Shown here: positions 42,898 through 56,536 of the stretch, piece by piece
How positions within the stretch are numbered: the first letter of the stretch is position 1
Layout of the letters: every line of letters starts with the position of its first letter
Position numbers and translations under genes: made by a program
The notes under the pieces: generated by a model
What the model was told of the DNA's origin: nothing
What the model saw: only the letters and a program-made list of their open reading frames with translations
The model's database searches: none
Assembly (NCBI GenBank): GCA_014529385.2
Contig: CM043956.1
Location: 92,813,221 to 92,877,220 of the forward strand
Direction of reading: 5' to 3'
DNA from: Adiantum capillus-veneris
Lineage: Eukaryota; Streptophyta; Polypodiopsida; Polypodiales; Pteridaceae
Length of the DNA: 64,000 nt

Positions 42898-44539
42898 ATG
42901 CGGCAGACAATGCGCTCCCAACCATTTTTTGGCGGCTCACCGTCGCTTAGTATATAGAGTGAACTGGTATTTCAATGTCTACTATAGACGAAACTGATGT
43001 TGAGACAAATTCAAGTGAAGCTAGCTCTATTGATTACCTATTGTGAATGTAGGATACTAGAGATGTTTCTACCATTGCACAATGGGCAGAAAGAAAAGAA
43101 GATAACCCATGGAATCCATAATATGTAGTGCAATAGTTATACTCTTGGCGTGAGGGAAAAGATTAGATGATGGGAGAGTAAGATATGAAAGGCTTGCATA
43201 GTTGCATGTAAGACAAATAATAGGTGCACATGTAGCCATGCATGAGACATAGTCTATTCAAAAAGTGATCGTACGCTCGTAAAGGCATAGGGCATGTTTG
43301 TGGGTCCCATGCGAGGCCATGCACTTGTTTAGCTTTGGATTAGGTGGTGGTCACTCAAGGCATAATTATTACAAACATTTACTAATAACTATGTTTAGGT
43401 CATGACACACGACACAATAGTATAATGAAAAAGGTTTGGTGGCATATTTGCACAACTAGGCATAGACGTCGCACTATGAAAGGAGACTTTGGCTACTCAT
43501 TGTTGTTCTATCATATGAGTTACTGTCCCACCAAGTCTCAAGCCTATTAATCCATTGATTGTGAGTTGAGCCACCCACAAAAACTTTACCATATGGTAGC
43601 TCACACGCATGCGTACATGTGCACACATCTTCAAGTAGGTGTCTGCCATGGTCCTCAGATCACAAGTTCCCCAAGAGATCTCATCCTCTCTTTGTGATGT
43701 TAGTAAATGAGTCATCTTACTTTACTTAAATCCATTCCTCTCCACCTTCCCACATTGTACAGTGGTTGATCAAAGGTCGCATAATGGCTGCTAAGGAGAC
43801 GCCTACTCTACCCCCCAAAACACTTTCCCACCTTTACAGAATTGATAATATCTATCAATTGATAATATCTATCATAACAATGGATCTAATTGGTGTCCAT
43901 GAACTGGCATAGGTCTGTAAGTTGTTTAGGCTATCTATACTCAAAACTTAACAGCTTTAGCTTACAACAAGAAGGCATTTGGAAGCCAAAGATTTTGAAT
44001 TCAACTTCCTCAAGCAACAAGGAGCTGAATCTTACTTCAATTATCAAAGCATTAAAGGAGTTTTTCTTTAAGATCCTCATGACAAGGGTTGCAAGTTATT
44101 GGGATATTTGGTAGATTCTAAAGATAAACTAATCAGGATCCTCTTTTACATATTGATGCTAATCTTTCAATTTCAAGGCAATTGAGCTCTTCTTCTTTTT
44201 TAAAACCCAATTATAGTAGCTATGTAAGTAATATTTATAATTTATGATGATGAATTGATTATCCTTTTTATGTAAAGGAGCGAGACACTGCCAAGGTTCT
44301 ATTCCTTTGGTAAGACCTCTCCTCACTTACATGTCTCTCACCATTAGCCTCTTACAGACACGAGGAAGAACTCACTAGAGAGATTTAATGACTTTAAATT
44401 TCACACATAGAAAGTGAAATTCAAGGGGTATCTTATGAAGATGGGTCTTTAAGGACTTATCAAGCTAGAACCACAACAGGGAGATACACCTACTAGTAGG
44501 CAACATTATCACAATTTCAACCCAAGGAAAAACAAGATT
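42898..44539 (+). other. No gene recognised
   Basis: AT-rich sequence with short frames only. 43842-43872 repeats TTGATAATATCTATCA twice. No motif was identified. Confidence 0.45.
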
Positions 44540-45360
44540 TTGGCATCCTTGTTACTTCGGTTTGATGAAACTTACGTACACTTTGTTGATGAGCCTTCTA
44601 CAACATATCAAGATTTAGCCTTGGACCATCTTAGAGAAGAAATATGGAGAGAAAACAAGCACTCAAAGGTGTCTTTGAAGATGGACCTCTACAAAATCAT
44701 ATTGGTGAGAAGAAAAATAGCTCACTTGGGCAAATGAAAGAATGTATAGACAAAAGCAAGATTTCTCACATGAATTTTGTCTTGCGATTGTCAAGTGTGT
44801 TTCATATGTGCTAAAGAGGTTTCCTAGTAAAGCGTTGTATTTTATCACTTTGTGTGCTTTTGGTTTCTTGGCCTATGCTTTAGTGTGTGCGAAACAAAAC
44901 TTGGATGAAGTGTGTTTCATATGTGCTAAAGAGGTGTCCTAGTAAAGCGGCGTTTTTTAATCACTTTTGTGTGCTTTTGGTTTCTTGGCCTATGCTTTAG
45001 TGTGTCCGAAACAAATTTGGATGATAAGACTCTGAAATGTATTTTGGTGGTTATAGTATCGAAAGCAAAGGTCACAAGTTGTATCATATGTAAAACAAGT
45101 GTATTTTGGTCAGTGAAGATGTAGCTCTTGTCAAATATGCAATTTAGGCTTTCTTGTCTTGTAGCAAAGAGAGAGGGGTGAGCTCGCCAAATATTTAAGA
45201 TAAATTATTCTACTTGTTTAATGGTGTGAGTACAAGTGTAAGTTCTATTGAGACACATGTTAAACCTATATAGGTTTTGAATAAAGATACTGATCAGCCC
45301 CCCATGACTCATGTAGATGTACAAAATGTACTTAATGAACATAAAGTTAAAATGAGCAGG
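44540..45360 (+). pseudogene. Cop-4: copia integrase C-terminal shred
   Basis: FGFLAYALVCAKQNLDE and, further on, FGGYSIESKGHKLYHM correspond to copia FGCLAYVHV...KLDE and FVGYS...GYRLY. The copy is broken by a 115 bp tandem duplication, shifts and stops. No LTR was found. Confidence 0.6.
44795..45023 (+). repeat. 115 bp tandem duplication in Cop-4
   Basis: Units begin at 44795 and 44910 (GTGTGTTTCATATGTGCTAA) and diverge slightly. The duplication repeats the FGFLAYAL segment. Confidence 0.9.
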
Positions 45361-45474
45361 TTAGAGGTATGCCTAAATAGCTAGTGTAGACTTTACATGA
45401 TAGTAAGTAAGAGCATGTATGGTGTTTGTGTCTTGAGTAGGAGAAATTTTGTAAGAAAATGTCGCTGGATATTA

Positions 45475-45930
45475 TCAAATTTTTTCAAGTAGCGTTAGAG
45501 ATGATGCCTCCCCATACTTCCATCCATAAAGAGTTAGAGATGATGCCTCCCCATACTTCCATCCATACAGAATTATCGGTGTCACCAAGGCGCCAATGAG
45601 GTATTTCTTGAGAACCCAAAATTTAATGTTTCCTAAATTGCACGCTTCCAAGCGTCCTGTACTATAATCATTCCATTTATGGTTGGCCGAAACCTCAAGG
45701 CCAATGTACTTGAAGCTCTCCACCAATTCAAGGCATTCTTTCTTGTACACAAAGCTTGGATTCTTCTTGTTGAGATATTTCCACATGCATGTGCCTTCTC
45801 TTGAGCTTGGAAAAATTCTTGATTGAAGTCCTGCCTTCTTTTTTTTTTTGGTTGAAAAAGTGCTATGTATACATGTATATGCTTTTGATAGTTATCCTTG
45901 TCTTTGTTTACATCTAAGATCACCAAATAC
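45475..45930 (-). pseudogene. LINE RT C-terminal fragment
   Basis: On the minus strand, FVYKKECLELVESFKYIGLEV and, after further residues, WVLKKYLIGALVTPIILYG match the post-palm region of plant LINE RT (usual F.YLG..V and L..L..PVLLYG). A 39 bp in-frame tandem duplication repeats LYGWKYGEASSLT. It ends at 45475. Confidence 0.68.
45494..45571 (-). repeat. 39 bp tandem duplication in LINE fragment
   Basis: Units begin at 45494 and 45533. The length is a multiple of three, so the frame is kept. Confidence 0.92.
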
Positions 45931-46450
45931 TTCTTGCCTTTTTACATTTTGTATCAAACAATTGTTTCTTTGAGCAATCTTTATTGACTCCTTTACCAAA
46001 CCTGTGTTTCACAGAAAATCATTCCTCCGCACAAGAGAAACTGTTTTGCTCAAGAACTTTCCACTTGCATTCTAGTGGTTGATCATCTAAGGAGCTTTGT
46101 CTTATAAAAAAATTTGTTTAAGCATATCAATATACATAGATGCTTGTTTGAAGTCTATGCACAAAAATGAATTTCCCACACTATGATAAAGTTTACATGC
46201 TTGGGTCTCTTTGTACATTTGAGATCAATACATAAAGTATCGTGATTCAATTCTGGAAACCATTGACCAAGTGCAAAAATTTGTATGCAATACAAGATGG
46301 CTTCCAAAAACTTATAGTCAATCACACTAGCTCTATATCAGTTTGCAAAGTCTTGGTGCATGCATTCTTATCACCACAGAAAATACCCTTGCCCTTTTCC
46401 TTGAAGTGAACAATGTCTTCCTCAATGTAACTCCAATTGTTATGCCAGCT
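45931..46450 (+). other. No gene recognised
   Basis: Short frames only, no motif. Confidence 0.45.
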
Positions 46451-47035
<585 letters not shown>

Positions 47036-47906
47036 TTAAAGCTATAAGCTATATGAACAATCCCAAAAGACCTCACATGTCTATCTGTTAGATGCACAAC
47101 CAACACATATATGTGTGTTTTTTAGTGAGTAGTTAGAATGTCTCTAGAAGTACCTATCTAAGATTTTAGGTACTCTTAGAGTACCTTTACAAGGACTTCA
47201 TAGTCTCATTTGTGTATCCAAAGTGATCTTTGAAATCAATAAACAATTTTTTTAGTTTGATCCCCTTGCATCTTACATGAGCATTGTCTCAATTATGTGT
47301 TCAATTTGAGTACTCCCCAAATTGTGTGTTCATCAATCTAATTTTGCTTACTTGTTGCATAGAGGTATTAATATATGAGATTGGTTTATTTAGGGATACA
47401 TATTGAAATTCACATATATGCAACTTTAAATCTTCACAACAAGGTCACAATGGCTTGTCTTCATTTCTTGGCTTTACGTTTATTTGATGCATCATGCTTC
47501 TAAAGTTTCCTTGGGTTATCAACATTGGCACTAGGGCCTCCATGGTAATCTGGCGCTATTTTAGTGAACAAGCCTCATAGATTGGCACTAGTGCATCATA
47601 CTCACCCTTATAGTAAGGAGTGGTTTGCATTATCTACGTGACTGATTGCTTATGATTACTATCCACTAATCATAGAGTTTACTTGGCCAAGATGGTTGTG
47701 CTTCCAAAATTGTCTTTGGTCTGTTCTTCTCTATACTTGTTCCAAGTTGGTATGCTTTTGGATCTCTTGGTTATCTTTCTCTAAAATAGTAGTCATTTTG
47801 GCACAGTTTCCCAATCTCTTGCAAATTTTTTCTCCAAAGACCATAGCTTGTAGCCTCTTGGAAGCTATCTATGGGATGGTTCCCTCCGCATATGTCATCA
47901 ACAAAG
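47036..47906 (+). other. No gene recognised
   Basis: AT-rich sequence without motifs. Confidence 0.45.
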
Positions 47907-48196
47907 GGTGGTGGATATGGATTTTGGACCTCTATATATGGGGTGGTATTCCTAGCCTCTTACCTCATGCATTGATTGATTATATGGGATAGGGATTTAG
48001 AATAGACATGTCAGCTTTGTCTCACTTGAGGTTATGGAATGGGTATCATTAGGTGGTGGATATGGATTTTGGACCTCTATATGGGGTGGTTTTACTAGCC
48101 TCTTACCTCATGCATTGATTAATTATTTGGGATAGGGCTTTAGAGTAGACATGTCAACTTGCTTCACTTGAGTCTATGGAATGGGTATCATTAGGT
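47907..48196 (+). repeat. 145 bp tandem duplication
   Basis: Units begin at 47907 and 48052 (GGTGGTGGATATGGATTTTGG) and end with GGGTATCATTAGGTG. They differ by a few substitutions and small indels. Confidence 0.92.
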
Positions 48197-49722
48197 GCTC
48201 CCTAACAATTCACAATTATTGAAGTATGTATGATCTCTGTAACAATACTAGTTGAAAATTTTGTGCCCCTTCTTGAGGAGATAGGTGTAATTGTTTATCC
48301 CTCACCCCTTCTAGGAAGCAAGATATAATGTACTCTTCTAAGGATTGGTTGGGCATCTAGCAATATATATCCTTGTCCTATCAAAACATTGGCTAACAGC
48401 CTTAACAAATAAAACTTGTTAATTTTAGGCCACATGGACATAGGGGTCACTTGTTGTAACAAAGTGTTCGCAACGTTTTTGTAAATGGCATGACTAATCT
48501 CCCTTGGTTTCGTTCTTGCTTAGGTTCAACGTACTAGGGGTATGTTATTATTGCATTAGGCACATTTGCTATGCCATAGAAATGTCTCTCATGGTCCTTC
48601 TTTGGTACTCCCATTCTTGGAATTTTTGGTGGGATGAATTGGTCTATTGCATTGTTTCACGATGATAATGTGCCAAGAATGATGGAGTGGTCTTTGGACT
48701 TCCATTGGTTTGGGCCTTCTATCCCCATGGTTCAAGTCTCCTAAGTGCTCATTCAACTAGTCTTAAAAAAAAAAACCTTCCTTATTTGGCTAGCTCGTGG
48801 ATTTACAAGTGGAACAAACTGAATAGGATTGGTTTGGTTTAGAGGGCTGCCCCTTAGACCCTCTAAGGGTGGTTTTAAGGGGCCTTTTCAAAGAATAAGA
48901 TGGCCTTCATAGTCCTCCTTAGAAAATTAACAAAATAAATGAAACTTGCTTATTGGAATTTAGGGGGTGCTTCAACCACACCCTATAGTACATAACACCC
49001 TTTCATCTTGGTATAGAAGGTCGAAATGTCAAAATTAGCCATTGTATTCAAGTGCACAATAGCCTCTAGTAGAGACTTGATTTTGAAGGGTATACGGGCA
49101 CATAAACAAAACTGAAAGGACCCTCCACATATAAGAGGTCCTTTTTCTAGGATGCCAAAATAATAGTTGGGGGGTGGGGGGATCTTACACTTAAAGCTGA
49201 CACATGAAAATGGATTGGTATTTGTTGCCTGGTGAAGAAGCATTAATGAGGGTAGGACAACAAATAAGCTCATTTACCCAATCATCAAAACACTAAAATC
49301 AATGGATTTTCCTAAGCTCTCATAAGCAAAGAGCTTTGTAGTGAATGGACTTCAAATCTTGTTAGGCTAGCAGACCCGAAAACCATGCCATCATGGTGCC
49401 CATATAAGATCACATTTTCATCGTTGATGTAAATTCTATGAGCAACAATGTGGCAACACAAATTGTAGAACTACTTACCTTTGCCTTTGTCCTTGGACTT
49501 AGTGACAATCAAAGTGATGTTGGCGCCATTGGTGGCAGCTCTATCAGTAGAGGATGATTGAGAAACTTTGAGGTTTGCATCATTCTTCCTACGAAACAAA
49601 AAGTCTACCACAATGGGGCACCGATAAATGTATTCTTTGGTTGAGAAAGTTCTTTAAAGGGATTTCAAAGCAAGAGTTGAACTTTGCTAGAGTGTTTGGG
49701 GGTCAAATGGATTCCATGAGGT
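48197..49722 (+). other. No gene recognised
   Basis: Scattered short frames. Around 49474-49610 the minus strand has a short Lys/Ser-rich frame that ends at a GTAAGT, exon-like but unsupported. Confidence 0.4.
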
Positions 49723-49886
49723 TGTTAGGGTTCAGACCAACTAGCTAGCCACCCATCACTAACCATATCTTATTCTTTAAGGAGTGGTGAGAATCATTCT
49801 CACTAAGAGCTCCACAAGATTTATGTCCCATGCTGCATTGCACTGCACCATGCACTCACACGCATGCACTCCCACATTGCCTCACA
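49723..49886 (+). mobile_element. Cop-5 5' LTR
   Basis: 164 bp, TGTTAGGGTTCAGACC to GCCTCACA. It matches 54517-54697, which is about 17 bp longer. Confidence 0.9.
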
Positions 49887-49888
49887 AG

Positions 49889-49900
49889 TGGTATCAAAGC
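49889..49900 (+). promoter_or_regulatory. Cop-5 primer-binding site
   Basis: TGGTATCAAAGC, one mismatch to the initiator-Met tRNA complement, two bases after the LTR. Confidence 0.88.
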
Positions 49901-50228
49901 ATACGGTTCTTTCCTTGCTTTGATGCACATGTGCACAAGCTCTGAGGGGAGCTAAGGCTTGGATATTAGTGTGCAATGAATTTTGGAGCTCGAATGTGCA
50001 AAGTCTAAAGAAAATGAAGCTCTGAAAATAATCAAAGCAAGCAAAATACAGTAGCACTCTTTTTTTTTGGAAGCAAAGTGTCAAAGATTTTTTAAGATAA
50101 CGCTAAATGAGATTGCATTAGTGCAAAAATAAGGCAACACTAGTAGAAAACTGCAGTAGCACTCCACAAATTCTACAAAGCAACCATAGCATTGGAACTT
50201 GGGAACAACAAGTAGCATTGGATTTTGT

Positions 50229-50308
<80 letters not shown>

Positions 50309-51469
50309 TTGGGTTCTTCTACTGTGCTACAAAGAGGGAGGAAGCTGCAAGGCATAGTGTCTGTGTACTCAACACACACATACTTTCTTGGCATCAATTC
50401 TCTCCGCGTTGTGATTGGCATTGGCGACGAGCAGTTTTTTGGCACACACAGGAATGTGCACTGATGTATGCTCCATGTGGTTCAAAGATTACTTTTCTCT
50501 GAATCTTTAAGCATAGTCGTGCTGGCTTACAGATACAAGTGGAGATAGGTTCACATGTGCTTGCTTGCTAGAGGATTTGCCGTCTTCTCTACAATTTTGG
50601 GAGAGCTTGTTATTGCATAGCTGTTTTTGGGACATGTATGGCATCAACAGTTGCGTGCTTGGCCTAGTTTTCTACGATCGATAGATTCATGTTCTAGTGG
50701 GAGTTTATCTGTTACTTTATGAGTGATTAGGACTTGTGGTTATATGTGCTCTCTTGAGAGTGATTTTCACTCCCCACAGGGAGAGGTCAATTCAGACTTG
50801 CTTACATTTTTTTGGCATCTGTTTATGCGTAGATCCTATTACTCTAGTAGTGACTACCGTTACATGTACGTTTTGCGAATACTACCATTGTACAATCTTG
50901 TGTAGTTTCTTTTTGGCTTGTTTTTTGGCAGATCCGATCATTTTTGAGACTTGGTTCGAAAGAGCCCTTTCTAAGACCGTGGCTAGTTGTGTCTCCATAG
51001 CCTTTTGTGAGGGTCGTTGCATGAGGTTTTTTGAAGCCAAGCACTGGGGATGAGGTTACCCAGTGTGAGGTGAATTAGGTTGTTGGAGAGTTCCCTTTCA
51101 TGGCCTAGAAATAGGTATGTATAGACGGGTATAGGTGCTCTAACGCCGAGTTTGCAATCATCCCAACAATTTATTTGAACAGTTTATGCCAGTTTATGCC
51201 CAATGAATACACTTTGTTGGTTTAGTAACTATTTTTGGATTACTTGCGCTTGAGATTTTGATCTCTGAATAGAGAAGACTCAGTTTTTTTTTTTTTGGCG
51301 AGTCGTCCGTACGCATTCTTGGCACACTTGATTGGTCACACAATGATTTTGCTGCCTATTGGTTTGAGGTTTTGCTCATGTTAAAGGGGAAACTTTGTTG
51401 GAATTCTCCCAAAAAATTTGCCATAAGTTTTTTGTCTTATTCTCTTGAAATACGGTTGCTAGTAGTGCT
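49901..51469 (+). other. Cop-5 leader, unusually long
   Basis: About 1.57 kb without a recognisable frame, including a (GA)n tract at 50233-50306. Copia leaders are usually far shorter, so part may be inserted sequence; no insertion ends were found. Confidence 0.6.
50233..50306 (+). repeat. (GA)n microsatellite
   Basis: About 37 GA units inside the Cop-5 leader. Confidence 0.97.
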
Positions 51470-51936
51470 TTGGACAAGGATGAGTACTACATTAAGAAGA
51501 AGTTTATTGGCACAAACTTTGCAATGTGGATGCAACGTACGCAACATGTGTTGATCAATAAGGTCTTGATAACACCATTGCATGAAAGAAAAGAGAATGC
51601 ATACACTGATGCTCAATGGGAATATTTGAATGAGCATGCTATGATGACCATTTGCTTACACCTTGGTGAATCCATTTACTTCACAATAATGGATAAGGCC
51701 AATGCCAAAGATTTCTTGATGCGAGTGGACATGGTGATGCCTATATGGCTAGTGGCAGCTGTGACAAAACAAGGCAACGTGGTCATAGTTGCGATCATTC
51801 TCAAGATCATCCCAATAGTCATAGCAAGAGTCGTGGAAGAGACATGCAGAATGTTGAATGCTACAACATCCATAAAAATGGACACATGAAGAAAGATTGC
51901 TGTGATTTACAACATAAAAAGAGCAAAGAAAACTAA
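51470..51936 (+). pseudogene. Cop-5 gag fragment
   Basis: FIGTNFAMWMQRTQHVLI is the copia gag N-terminal region. A deletion joins it to a His/Ser-rich linker and a damaged zinc knuckle CYNIHKNGHMKKDC in which the second Cys is Ile. Frames shift at the junction near 51720. Confidence 0.82.
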
Positions 51937-52049
51937 GAGCATTGTGAAGATATAAGAACTTAATGTTTTTGAGTCTCTAGCTATTGAGACTGCTTTTGGT
52001 ATGAATAATGATGTGTTGATCTTCACATCAAATGTGAGTTTTCCTGATG

Positions 52050-52370
52050 CATAGTTGACTCTTGACGAGCGTGATGCCCGAAATTGGATAGTGGACTTAG
52101 GTGCTAGCTTTCATGTGACTTCTCATAAGGAGTGGTTTACACATATACTACACATGGTACAATGAAGATGGGCAATTCTTATCAGCTGGATATATTCAAT
52201 GTTGGAAACATAAAGCTTTGTATGCATCATGGCATAGAGTTTATGCTGCAAAGTGTCAGACATGTACCCAAATTGACCAAGAGTTTGATGTTTGTCGGAC
52301 AATTAGATGTATCCCCATGTTTGATTACTCTTGTGAGGACTGCATTTATGGAAACAAACTAGGCTGACCT
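52050..52370 (+). pseudogene. Cop-5 protease fragment
   Basis: NWIVDLGASFHVTSHKEWFT carries the copia protease site with DLG in place of DSG. Further on, VRHVPKLTKSLMFVGQLD matches the usual VRHVP.L.KNLISVGQLD. Confidence 0.82.
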
Positions 52371-53180
52371 CAGTGCGTTTAAAAAAGAAGTTAGGAAGCC
52401 CTCTAGATCTTGTTCATAGCGACTTATGCAAACCTATGATTGTTAAGCCTCCGGTCGGGGGGGGGGGGGCACTATTATTCCTAACATTCATAGATGACTC
52501 TACTAGGACGTGTGGGTTTATCTCTTGAAGTAGAAGAGCAAAGTCTTTAGTGTCTTTTAGAAGTTCTTAGCCATGGTAGAAAAAAAATCAAGTAGAAATC
52601 TTAAAGCTTTGAGAACTGACAATGGAGGCAAGTATATATCCTCCGAGTTCAAGGACTTCTGCAGTAAACAAGACATTACAAAATAGTTCACCACGCCTTA
52701 CACACCCGCTTAGAATGGTGTGACAAAAAGGATGAATAGGACTAACTAGGACCGAGTCACTTCTTGTTTACGATTGATTTACCTCATTAGTTTTTGGGAA
52801 AATCTGTTATGACGATTTTTTACTTGATCAACTGGTCACCTAGTACACCACTAAAGTATAAGATTTTGCAAGAGATGTGGACAAGATGATAGGTTACATG
52901 TATTTGGGTGTGAGGCATTCTCACATGTGCCAAAAGAGCTTAGAAAAAAGCTAGATCCCAAAGCACACAAGTGCATCTCCATTGGATATGGTGTGGATGG
53001 AGAGATGAGATATTGTCTCTGGCACCCAAAATCTAATAAGGTTATATGCAACTCACAGGTGATATTAAATGAGTCTAAGATGTATAGATAGCCAACAAAA
53101 GAGATTAAATATCACAAAGTAAGGTTTGAGGATGTTGCCTCACCACCAGTTACATAGAATGCTCGACGTGCTAGTGATGC
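52371..53180 (+). pseudogene. Cop-5 integrase fragment
   Basis: ALDLVHSDLCKPM (first Asp), LRTDNGGKYISSEF (second Asp) and TPYTPA*NGVTKRMNRT, where the catalytic Glu of GVAER is Lys. Then GVRHSHMCQKSLEKS and related copia C-terminal words occur in shifted frames. A poly-G run at 52458-52468 marks one shift. Confidence 0.85.
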
Positions 53181-53339
53181 ACCTTCCACTAGTACTCAAA
53201 CAGATGTTTCTCTAAAGAGAGAAAAATCCAACAGTCAAGCACTCAGAAGATCTACCCATATATCTCATGCACTTAAGCATTTTGAGCCAAGATTTAACTA
53301 TTTGTTAGTCACTCACTACGGTGATCCACTTGTTATAAA

Positions 53340-54380
53340 GAAGCTATTCAGATGGAAGATAGCATGAATTGGGAGCATGCTATGCAATCTGAGTATAACT
53401 TGATCTTAGCCGATCTTAGCCAATGAGACTTGGGAATTGATAGAGTTACTAGAGGGTTAAAAAGCATTGCCTTGCAAATGGGTGTACAAGAAGAAGTACA
53501 CGACAAAAGATCCTGAGCCTAAGTATAAGGCTATGTTGGTTACTAAAGATTCAAGTAGAAGAAATGCGTAGATTTTGATGAGATCTTTTCTCCAGTGGTC
53601 AAGATGACTACACTACATCTTGTACTTGGTCTAGTAGCCATTGAGGACATGAAATTAGTCAAATTGGATGTAAAGACAACATTTCTTTACGGGGTTCTTG
53701 AAGAAGATGACTACATGATGCAGCCAGAAGGTTTTGAGATGAAGCCTGAGAAGCCAACTAGAGTAGAACTGGTGTGTAGACTCAAGAGATGGAAAAGGTT
53801 CCATATTTTTTGGCAGTTGACACTCTCATGTTCACCATGATTAGCATGCAACCAGACATTGCATTTGTAGTGGGAATGGTCAGAAAGTATATGGTAAATC
53901 CAAGCAAAAAGCATTGGGAAGCAGTGAAACATATCTTGAGATACATCAAGGGTTCAACCAGCAAGTGCCTACGCTTTGGGAACAATAATGCATACACTGA
54001 TTTTGATTATGCGGATTGTGCAAGCACTAGAAGATCCACATTTGGCTACATTTTCTGGTTTGTTGGAGTGGTAGTCTCTTGGAGATTGCGTCTCTAAAAT
54101 TGCACTTCATCTTCCACCATCGAGACTGAGGATGTTGCAGTTTCTAGTGCCAACAAGAAAGATGTGTGGTTATCTCGTCTAGTGGGAGACCTTGGTGTAC
54201 TCAAGATTCCAGTGTTACATTGTGATAGCCAGATTGCGATTGCATTAGCAACCCATGTTTCATTCCAAACATATCGAGGTTAGGTATCATGTGATACATG
54301 GGATATTTTGGCTAGCAAATACATCGAGTTAGCCAAATTCCACACGCATGAGAACCCAACAGATTGATAGAGTCTATCTT
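53340..54380 (+). pseudogene. Cop-5 RT and RNase H fragments
   Basis: LPCKWVYKKKYTTKD, FSPVVKMTTLHLVLGLVA, KLDVKTTFLYGVLEEDDYM and QPEGFEM are RT finger and palm-start motifs. The YVDD segment is deleted between about 53780 and 53800. Connection and RNase H follow: MQPDIAFVVGMVRKYM, AYTDFDYADCASTRRST, and TEDVAVSSANKKDVWLSRL where the usual STTEAEY is altered. Confidence 0.85.
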
Positions 54381-54503
54381 CAGAGTGGTTTGCACATTGC
54401 CTAGACAAGATGGGTATAGGGTGAAGCCTTCACACTTGTATAGTTGTATATACTAACCCTTACACTTATAGTCACTCAGTAGCAACTTCGACCATGTTGG
54501 CCT

Positions 54504-54516
54504 TCAAGTGGGAGAT
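54504..54516 (+). promoter_or_regulatory. Cop-5 polypurine tract
   Basis: TCAAGTGGGAGAT immediately precedes the 3' LTR, similar to the Cop-1 tract. Confidence 0.82.
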
Positions 54517-54697
54517 TGTTAGGGTTTAGACCAACTAGGTGCATGCCCATCACTAATCATGTCTTATTCTTTGGATAATATAGAAGAATAAGGAGTGGTA
54601 AGAATCATTCTCACCAAGAACTCCAGCAGAGTTGTGTCCCCTACTACACTACTTTGCACCACACAATTGCATGCAAGCGCTCCCGTAGCGCCTCACA
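54517..54697 (+). mobile_element. Cop-5 3' LTR
   Basis: 181 bp from TGTTAGGGTTTAGACC to GCCTCACA, homologous to 49723-49886. Confidence 0.9.
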
Positions 54698-54939
54698 AAT
54701 TTAATGCTGCAAGGAAATGGTTTGTTTTGTGCTCTCAAAATTTATAGTCCTCTTGACAATACCCCATGAATTCATGTACTCTTCACATGGTGTTTTGAGA
54801 TAATTAGCGCAATCTGAGTATGCGGAATGATCACTATAGTTGTAAGTTTGCACTACAATCCCATTTGGAGCTACTCATAGAACATCCTTCATTTACACTC
54901 AAACCTCACAAACATTGACAATTTGTTACATAAATCTAT

Positions 54940-55560
54940 GCACCATAATTGATGCACACTTGCTCTTTCTCATCCATTGAAGTGCAATTATACAGGTGAA
55001 CTTCCTCCAACCCCTTGAAATGCATAGCATATCAAATGGTTATCACGTTGCAATGTTTTGTGCGAGCATTCATATCCTCAAAGACAATAACATCATATTT
55101 TTCTATAAAATAAGAAATTTCCTCTTCTAAATCAAAAAATGGATGATCTCTATCCATGCAAGCATAAAAGGGGGAATCATGATGAGGAATGTGGCAACTG
55201 CCTACAAAAATGGGTGCTCTTTTTGTTGTCATAATCTTCAATCATACATAACGTTTTTGCTTGTTATCTTTTACATGCAATTGATACAAAACCTTCCAAT
55301 CCTTTCTTAATCATTCATGCTACCCCTCCTTTTTCTCTTTGTTGCTTGAGATTATTTGACCACATCAATGAATGTACATTGTAATCCTCCAAACCATTAA
55401 TCCTTTGTGGTGTATCATGCTCTCAAGTTTCAACAAGAAGTACAACATCGGCTTTGCTTGTTAATTCATATATGCCAACCCTCATATTCCATGTGTATTC
55501 ATTACACTTCCAAAAAAATATATTTTCAATTGTAACTCAGTCTCCTAGGTCGTGCATTCC
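54940..55560 (-). pseudogene. LINE endonuclease remnant, copy 1
   Basis: On the minus strand, KRAPIFVGSCHIPHHDSPFY and FIEKYDVIVFEDMNARTKH correspond to LINE endonuclease (usual VLGDFNAR). LEEVHLY follows near 54990. It parallels 56880-57690 over several hundred bases with indels. Confidence 0.75.
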
Positions 55561-56536
55561 TATTTTCTTGAGAGACTTACCTCCTCCTTAGGCACGTTTT
55601 CTTCATGAGAGATCCTGTTGTTTTTCTTATTCCTCTCCTCATATGCCTTGTGACACATAGTTTGTTGCTTATTAGTGTGATATTCACATATAAAAACATT
55701 TTGTCTCCCTCAAATAAATCCAATTATTATCAAGAATAATCTTTTGCTTGGTCTCATCTGGCATGGTGTATACAATTGGTTGTTATTTTGATTAAGGAGC
55801 TCCTTTCTTACCCACTCTATGTGCTCCATAAACCATAACTCCTGAGATGCCAAAGTCGGTTTTGAAGAAATATTTAATAACAATGGCAAGAGAAGGAGGT
55901 GGCTCTAACTTCTCTTCTTAAATTCCTCAAATAACAATGTTCTTTGAACGTCACTCTCGTTCCTTCAACTCCTCTACATCCACATTCTCAACATTCTTTG
56001 TTTGGGCCATAGTTTGCATGAGAGAGAAATTAGGAACCACATTGTTACCATCTACATCAACCCAAAACTTGTTTGTGCATACATTTTTCATGTCGCATAC
56101 ATCCCGGCTCATGGTGTCAAATTTCTCCTTTACAATACAACGTCATACTCCACTTTGCTCATGCGCTCCTCCAAAGAATTCAAGTCCACAAGAGAGCTTT
56201 TACATTCCTTGAAGTCCTCTTCAAGTCTCATCAAATGTGTTGTTTGCATCACAATGTCCTCTTGAGATTCTCATTCTCAACAGCAAGAACCATTAGTATG
56301 CCATTCTTCATTGCAAGTGCCCGTAAGTCTTCATCTTGCTTCTTTACAGTCTCTTGCAACAATACCAAGTATGCCATAATCATGGTCTTTGATGTCGTTG
56401 GTTGAGTCGTTGTGTTGATATCTCTATAATTGAGAGATTTTGGATCATTTTCTACGATGGTTGTGGACCTTGTTGAAGAAGAAGAACCCTTGCAAGTGTT
56501 GAAGATATTGTATGTAGAATAGGAGATGAGAGTCAA
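55561..56536 (-). pseudogene. LINE ORF1-like region, uncertain
   Basis: The minus-strand frame 56536-56249 encodes a Ser/Thr-rich start and a helical segment (LLQETVKKQDEDLRALAMKN). The position, 5' of an endonuclease fragment on the same strand, suggests LINE ORF1; no RRM or zinc knuckle is visible. Confidence 0.35.

Larger units (their letters stand above)
49723..54697 (+). mobile_element. Cop-5: Ty1/copia element with short LTRs, decayed
   Basis: 5' LTR, primer site, long leader, gag, protease, integrase, RT and RNase H fragments, purine tract and 3' LTR are in order. Flanks GAGGT and AATTT do not match, so the target duplication is lost or the ends were altered. Dozens of stops and shifts, and loss of the RT palm, make it inert. 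Confidence 0.9.

Noticed and set aside
49474-49620. Lys/Ser-rich minus-strand frame ending at GTAAGT as a host exon
   Set aside because: Too short, with no acceptor or neighbouring exon to support it.
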